Source of the DNA: Parahaliea mediterranea
GTDB lineage: Bacteria; Pseudomonadota; Gammaproteobacteria; Pseudomonadales; Halieaceae
Assembly: GCF_003402235.1 (NCBI RefSeq)
Contig: NZ_QEWO01000001.1
Coordinates: forward strand, 744,001-808,000
Direction of reading: 5' to 3'
DNA length: 64,000 nucleotides
This document shows, in pieces, positions 60,679-64,000 of the stretch (position 1 is the stretch's first letter; each line of letters begins with the position of its first letter). Both the position numbers and the translations under genes were made by a program. Below the pieces are notes generated by a model that searched no databases, was not told the origin of the DNA, and worked only from the letters and a program-made list of their open reading frames with translations.

Positions 60679-61811
60679 TCAACCGGCGACAATTTGTCAT
60701 TGGCGGAGCAGCCGCCGGTGGCGCGGCGGCCATCACTTACACCCTGGTGCCGGGCGATTCAGCGGACACAGTGCCGGCACCTGCTCCCGAGGCAACAGCG
60801 CTGCGTATCGATACGGGTATCAGCCCGGCGATGGATGAATTCCTGCTGTCACTCGAACACACCGATACCCTGGGCCGGGCGTGGCTCGCGGGCGACGGTA
60901 GCGGCATTGGCCTTGCACAACTGGCCAGCACGGTGGCGCAGCGCATCGACGGCAGCGCCGCTGATATCGCCGCCGCGACGGCCACCCGCATCCAGCAGGA
61001 CTTTGCACAGGGCACACTGTGCGACATTGAAGGCTGGCAGCTGAGCCTCACCGAATGCCAGCTTGCCGCGCTGCGAGTACTGGCGATCGAGGCAAACCCG
61101 GCCAACCGGGCCGTTCTTGCCGCGAACGAAGCCACGCCAGAAGCGGCGGCGAACAGCCCCGATGGCTACACCGTTGGCACCATCGCGCCGCTACAGAACT
61201 GGGGGCCGAAGAAAACGGCAAAGGGCTTGGCATTCAATGTGCAGTCCGACGGCCACTGCGGCCTTTGGTTCCAGATTGCCGGCGCTCCGGCCCACGCGAA
61301 AATCATGATTGACGGTGAGATCGCGCGAACCACCATCAAGGGCAAAGTCGTCACATCCGGCCTGTTTGGCAAGCAGAAGGATCACATACTCTCGACGCCG
61401 GGCACCTATGAGATTGCGCTTATCGACCCCATCCGCAAGGTGAAGCAACCGATCGGCGAGTTTCTGGTGGAAGAGAGCCCGGCGGGGCAGCTGCCCGGCG
61501 GTGAGTCGATCCAGCTCAGCGATTGTACCGTGGGCAAATGGGGCCCCCAGAAAACCCAGGTCGGGGTTGCCCTTAACGAGCAGCCCGACGGTGCCATGGG
61601 CGTTTGGGTGTATATCAGCTGCCTACCCCACGGGGCACGGCTGCGCATCGGCGAAGACGACCTGCCCATCACGCGCACCAAGTTCGGCTTTACCACCGCC
61701 ATCCCCAAGCCCCTGCTGGAAGCCCCCCAGAACATGCCCCTGCATCTGGTGACACCCGGCGATGGCCAGGAGTTGGCCATCGGCAATCTGCTGATTGAGG
61801 AGCCGGAGTAA
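60675..61811 (+). CDS. Tat-exported partner of the GMC oxidoreductase with duplicated domain
   Basis: A 378-residue protein starting MINRRQFVIGGAAAGGAAA, a twin-arginine signal of the RRxF type. A helical segment (about 50-140) has IQQDFAQGTLCDIEGWQLSLTECQLAALRVLA, similar to small modules of Tat-exported dehydrogenase subunits. Two copies of a beta domain follow (LQNWGPKKTAKGLAFNVQ at about 175 and VGKWGPQKTQVGVALNEQ at about 285), each ending LVEE/LIEEPE. I know no name for it. By overlap with the GMC gene (ATGA) it is probably the small subunit that carries the flavoenzyme across the membrane. Confidence 0.75.
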   Translation: MINRRQFVIGGAAAGGAAAITYTLVPGDSADTVPAPAPEATALRIDTGISPAMDEFLLSLEHTDTLGRAWLAGDGSGIGLAQLASTVAQRIDGSAADIAAATATRIQQDFAQGTLCDIEGWQLSLTECQLAALRVLAIEANPANRAVLAANEATPEAAANSPDGYTVGTIAPLQNWGPKKTAKGLAFNVQSDGHCGLWFQIAGAPAHAKIMIDGEIARTTIKGKVVTSGLFGKQKDHILSTPGTYEIALIDPIRKVKQPIGEFLVEESPAGQLPGGESIQLSDCTVGKWGPQKTQVGVALNEQPDGAMGVWVYISCLPHGARLRIGEDDLPITRTKFGFTTAIPKPLLEAPQNMPLHLVTPGDGQELAIGNLLIEEPE

Positions 61812-61930
61812 ATGACCCGGCACCTCAACGGCGAGTTTCATGCAAAACCACGGCGGGCCGTAACGAGTTCTCGCAGATTACCAACGTCCTGAGGCGGGCC
61901 CTTGCCACGGATGCCACTGTCGGCAACGCT

Positions 61931-62533
61931 TTACCACAAGCGACCCTTCGCATAATCGGCATAACCGGTGTCATAGGACGCCGCATCAAAATCAGCATCG
62001 ATCTCCTGCACAAACTGGCCTGCCGTTGGTACCGATTCGCTCTCGTCGCCAGCTTGCCACAGGCATGAACGCATGAGTGCCTTGGCGCATTGATAATAGA
62101 CTTCCGCAATGGTCACCACGATGACGGTTCGCGGCGTTTTGCCCTGCTGGTTGAACTGTGAGGTGATGTCGTCATCCGCGGTGACGATTGCCGATCCATT
62201 GACTCGCACCACGTTGTTGCAGCCAGGCACCATGAACAGCAGGCTCACCCGCCCGTCTTCGACAATGTTGCGCAATGAATCCAGGCGGTTGTTGCCACGC
62301 CAATCAGGCAGCAACAGCGTTGTGTCATCCCGCACTTGCACCACGGGGCCGGCGTCGCCCCGCGGGCTGGCGTCGGTGCCCGCCTTACCCACGGTGGCCA
62401 GAATGAGAAACCGCGACGAGGCTATCCACTGGCGATACCTGGGAGTGAGCCGGGTCTGCACTTTATCCAGCGCAATCGGCACAGCGGCGTCGTATATCTG
62501 CTCCAGTGCATCCAGTGTTTCTATCCTGTTCAT
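61931..62533 (-). CDS. Pyridoxamine 5'-phosphate oxidase-like FMN protein
   Basis: A 200-residue PPOX-fold flavoprotein: RYRQWIASSRFLILATVGKAGTDASPRGDAGPVVQVRDD, LLLPDWRGNNRLDSLRNIVEDGRVSLLFMVPG, RVNGSAIVTADD, VVTIAEVYYQCAKALMRSCLW. This pattern is that of MSMEG_1061-type PPOX proteins rather than PdxH itself. The exact substrate is unknown. I chose the ATG at 62533 (MNRIETLDAL). Confidence 0.88.
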   Translation of the reverse strand: MNRIETLDALEQIYDAAVPIALDKVQTRLTPRYRQWIASSRFLILATVGKAGTDASPRGDAGPVVQVRDDTTLLLPDWRGNNRLDSLRNIVEDGRVSLLFMVPGCNNVVRVNGSAIVTADDDITSQFNQQGKTPRTVIVVTIAEVYYQCAKALMRSCLWQAGDESESVPTAGQFVQEIDADFDAASYDTGYADYAKGRLW

Positions 62534-62645
62534 CAGGCGAACCTCCAAAGGCATTGCCTGGGGAATATACCTGATCCCGGTGCCCCCAGGCGCATGGTAC
62601 GCTAGCTTTTGGCATTTCCGCGCACGACAACGATAAGGACTTACC

Positions 62646-63905
62646 ATGGATAATTCACGCCAGCGGCTCTGCGCCGTGTTTTCTTCTCGCTTTCTGAGCA
62701 CGACCGTTTTTCTCTGTGCCTGTCTGCTCGGCCAGGGCGCGGGCACTGCCCAGGCCGCCGGGGTCACCATTGGCGGCACCGACTCAGGCGAGGAAGGCAC
62801 GGGCTTTACCGCGATGTTCGCCGGGGATCGCTTTGAGAACTTCCGCCACATGGAGCGCTTTGTACCGACCTCTGTCATGCCGCCCGCCGCACAGCCCTGG
62901 GATCTTGGCGCAAGCAGCAATTCGCTGCGCTACAGCGGCGACTTTCTGGGTGAAGCGACAACGCTGGAAGACTTTATCGACCGCTCTGGCACCTCGGCCC
63001 TGCTGGTGATCAAGGACGGCCGGGTAATCTACGAGCAATACCGTCACGGCGACAGCCGCGACAGCCTGCACGTCTCGTTCTCGGTGGCTAAATCTTTTAC
63101 GTCTGCTGTCCTTGGCATGGCCCTGGCCGACGGCGACATCGAAAGTCTGGACGACCCCATCCGTCGTTACCTGCCGGAGCTGGACAGCCCGACCTTCGAC
63201 GGTGTGACGGTCAAGCATGTGCTGCAGATGTCTTCCGGCGTGCGCTTTGACGAGACCTATACCGACCCCGAATCGGACATCAACCGCATGACAACACGCG
63301 TGCCACCGATGACCTATCTGGAATACATCAATACCCTGGGCCGCGACCACGAGCCAGGCACGTACAACCACTACGCCAGCATCAATACCCAGTTGCTGGG
63401 CATTTTACTGGTACGGGTTACCGGCGAGAGCCTCACCGACTATATGAGCCGCCGTCTTTGGCAGCCACTTGGCATGGAACACCAGGGGCTGTGGACGCTG
63501 GACGCACAAGGACAGGAATTGGCCATGGGCGGGCTTGCCGCCAGCGCACGGGACTACGCCAAGCTCGGGCTGCTGTACCTCAACGATGGCAAGCGAGGCG
63601 ATGAGCGCATCCTGCCCGAGGGCTGGGTAAAGGCGTCCGTCACGCCGGATGAGCCCCACCTGATGCCCGGGGACAACCCCGCGTCATCCAGTGTCTCCGG
63701 CTACCAATACCAGTGGTGGACCCCACGCGACTGGGACGGCGACTACCTGGCGCGGGGCATCTGGGGCCAGAATATCTACGTACACCCGGGCAACCGGGTG
63801 GTGATTGTGAAGCTGGCGGCAGACCAGAAAAATTTCGATCCGCGCTACAAGCTGGCCTACATCGACTACCTGCAGGACCTGGCGCAATCCCTCACCGACC
63901 GGTAG
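62646..63905 (+). CDS. Secreted serine hydrolase, beta-lactamase/esterase class C fold
   Basis: 419 residues with a signal peptide (TTVFLCACLLGQGAGTAQAA). The S-x-x-K motif is S146-V-A-K149 in SFSVAKSF; Y243 in YNHYASIN takes the tyrosine place of the usual Y-x-N, and GIWGQNIYVHP lies near the C-terminal KTG-like position. Such proteins are esterases, peptidases or 6-aminohexanoate-dimer-hydrolase-like enzymes, not necessarily beta-lactamases. AAGGA sits before the ATG. It is divergent from the PPOX gene. Confidence 0.9.
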   Translation: MDNSRQRLCAVFSSRFLSTTVFLCACLLGQGAGTAQAAGVTIGGTDSGEEGTGFTAMFAGDRFENFRHMERFVPTSVMPPAAQPWDLGASSNSLRYSGDFLGEATTLEDFIDRSGTSALLVIKDGRVIYEQYRHGDSRDSLHVSFSVAKSFTSAVLGMALADGDIESLDDPIRRYLPELDSPTFDGVTVKHVLQMSSGVRFDETYTDPESDINRMTTRVPPMTYLEYINTLGRDHEPGTYNHYASINTQLLGILLVRVTGESLTDYMSRRLWQPLGMEHQGLWTLDAQGQELAMGGLAASARDYAKLGLLYLNDGKRGDERILPEGWVKASVTPDEPHLMPGDNPASSSVSGYQYQWWTPRDWDGDYLARGIWGQNIYVHPGNRVVIVKLAADQKNFDPRYKLAYIDYLQDLAQSLTDR

Positions 63906-63914
63906 GGCGCCTGC

Positions 63915-64000
63915 TCAGCCGCGCCGGTGCAAGGCCTCGCAATGGGCTTTTAAATCCTGGGCGCAGCGGTTGAAGCCGGTCTCCACCGGCTTGCCCATCA
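63915..64000 (-). CDS. C-terminal end of a gene running off the window
   Basis: On the minus strand the frame ends MGKPVETGFNRCAQDLKAH and then CEALHRRG followed by a stop. Only 28 codons are visible. I do not recognise it. Its stop lies 9 bases from the stop of the serine hydrolase gene. Confidence 0.45.
   Translation of the reverse strand, partial: MGKPVETGFNRCAQDLKAHCEALHRRG

Noticed and set aside
62646-63905. Beta-lactamase resistance gene
   Set aside because: The SxxK motif is present, but the Y-x-N and KTG motifs are not canonical; an esterase or related hydrolase is more likely.

Overview
The window is 64 kb of dense, high-G+C gammaproteobacterial chromosome. The gene set is typical of free-living gammaproteobacteria: dusA, mnmC, hrpA, rapA, a cpxRA pair, an RssB-like phosphatase, and a TonB-dependent receptor near lipid/steroid-type catabolic genes. 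I infer a marine heterotroph of the Cellvibrionales type (Halieaceae or Spongiibacteraceae), but nothing here fixes the genus. No rRNA, tRNA or CRISPR array was seen.

Layout. 1-7.3 kb: the end of a ferric-type ABC ATPase gene, a beta-propeller protein, an ABM-fold protein, dusA, transaldolase, a TerB-like protein, and a minus-strand run of mlaA-like, receiver/phosphatase and STAS genes. 7.3-9.3 kb: a three-gene hvfA-hvfB-hvfC RiPP metallophore operon; its precursor carries nine EGKCG motifs and one EGSCG. 9.5-22.3 kb: core genes (hrpA, fadD, a MaoC hydratase, mnmC, a propeller protein, an M16 peptidase of the PreP type).

22.3-27.7 kb: an accessory island of visibly lower G+C. It holds an integron gene-cassette array without an integrase. 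Three consecutive cassettes are proved by exact complementarity between the 7-base start of each cassette and the left end of its own attC site. They carry a RusA-like protein, a DUF4062 protein and a ribbon-helix-helix-type protein. A fourth cassette lacks its attC and its gene has an in-frame amber codon. Next come a decayed higB toxin with an intact higA antitoxin, a small membrane protein, a DUF899 protein and a BrnT/BrnA toxin-antitoxin pair.

27.7-33 kb: an SOS mutasome operon imuA-imuB-dnaE2 behind a perfect CTGT-N8-ACAG LexA box. 33-35.8 kb: a Spy/CpxP-like periplasmic protein divergent from cpxRA, with a CpxR-box-like site between them. 35.8-44.7 kb: oxygenase, thioesterase, TonB receptor, two SDRs, an AraC-type regulator and a PQQ dehydrogenase with its own haem c site. 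44.8-50 kb: an overlapping efflux operon (AI-2E permease family, outer-membrane factor, HlyD adaptor, DUF2955 membrane protein) that ends in a two-TM potassium-channel-like gene. 50-55 kb: an Old Yellow Enzyme, SnoaL-like, SDR and KshA-like Rieske oxygenase cluster with a LysR regulator. 55-64 kb: TatD, RapA, a small SET protein, a GMC oxidoreductase with an unusual Tat-exported partner, a PPOX flavoprotein, a serine hydrolase, and the tail of one more gene.
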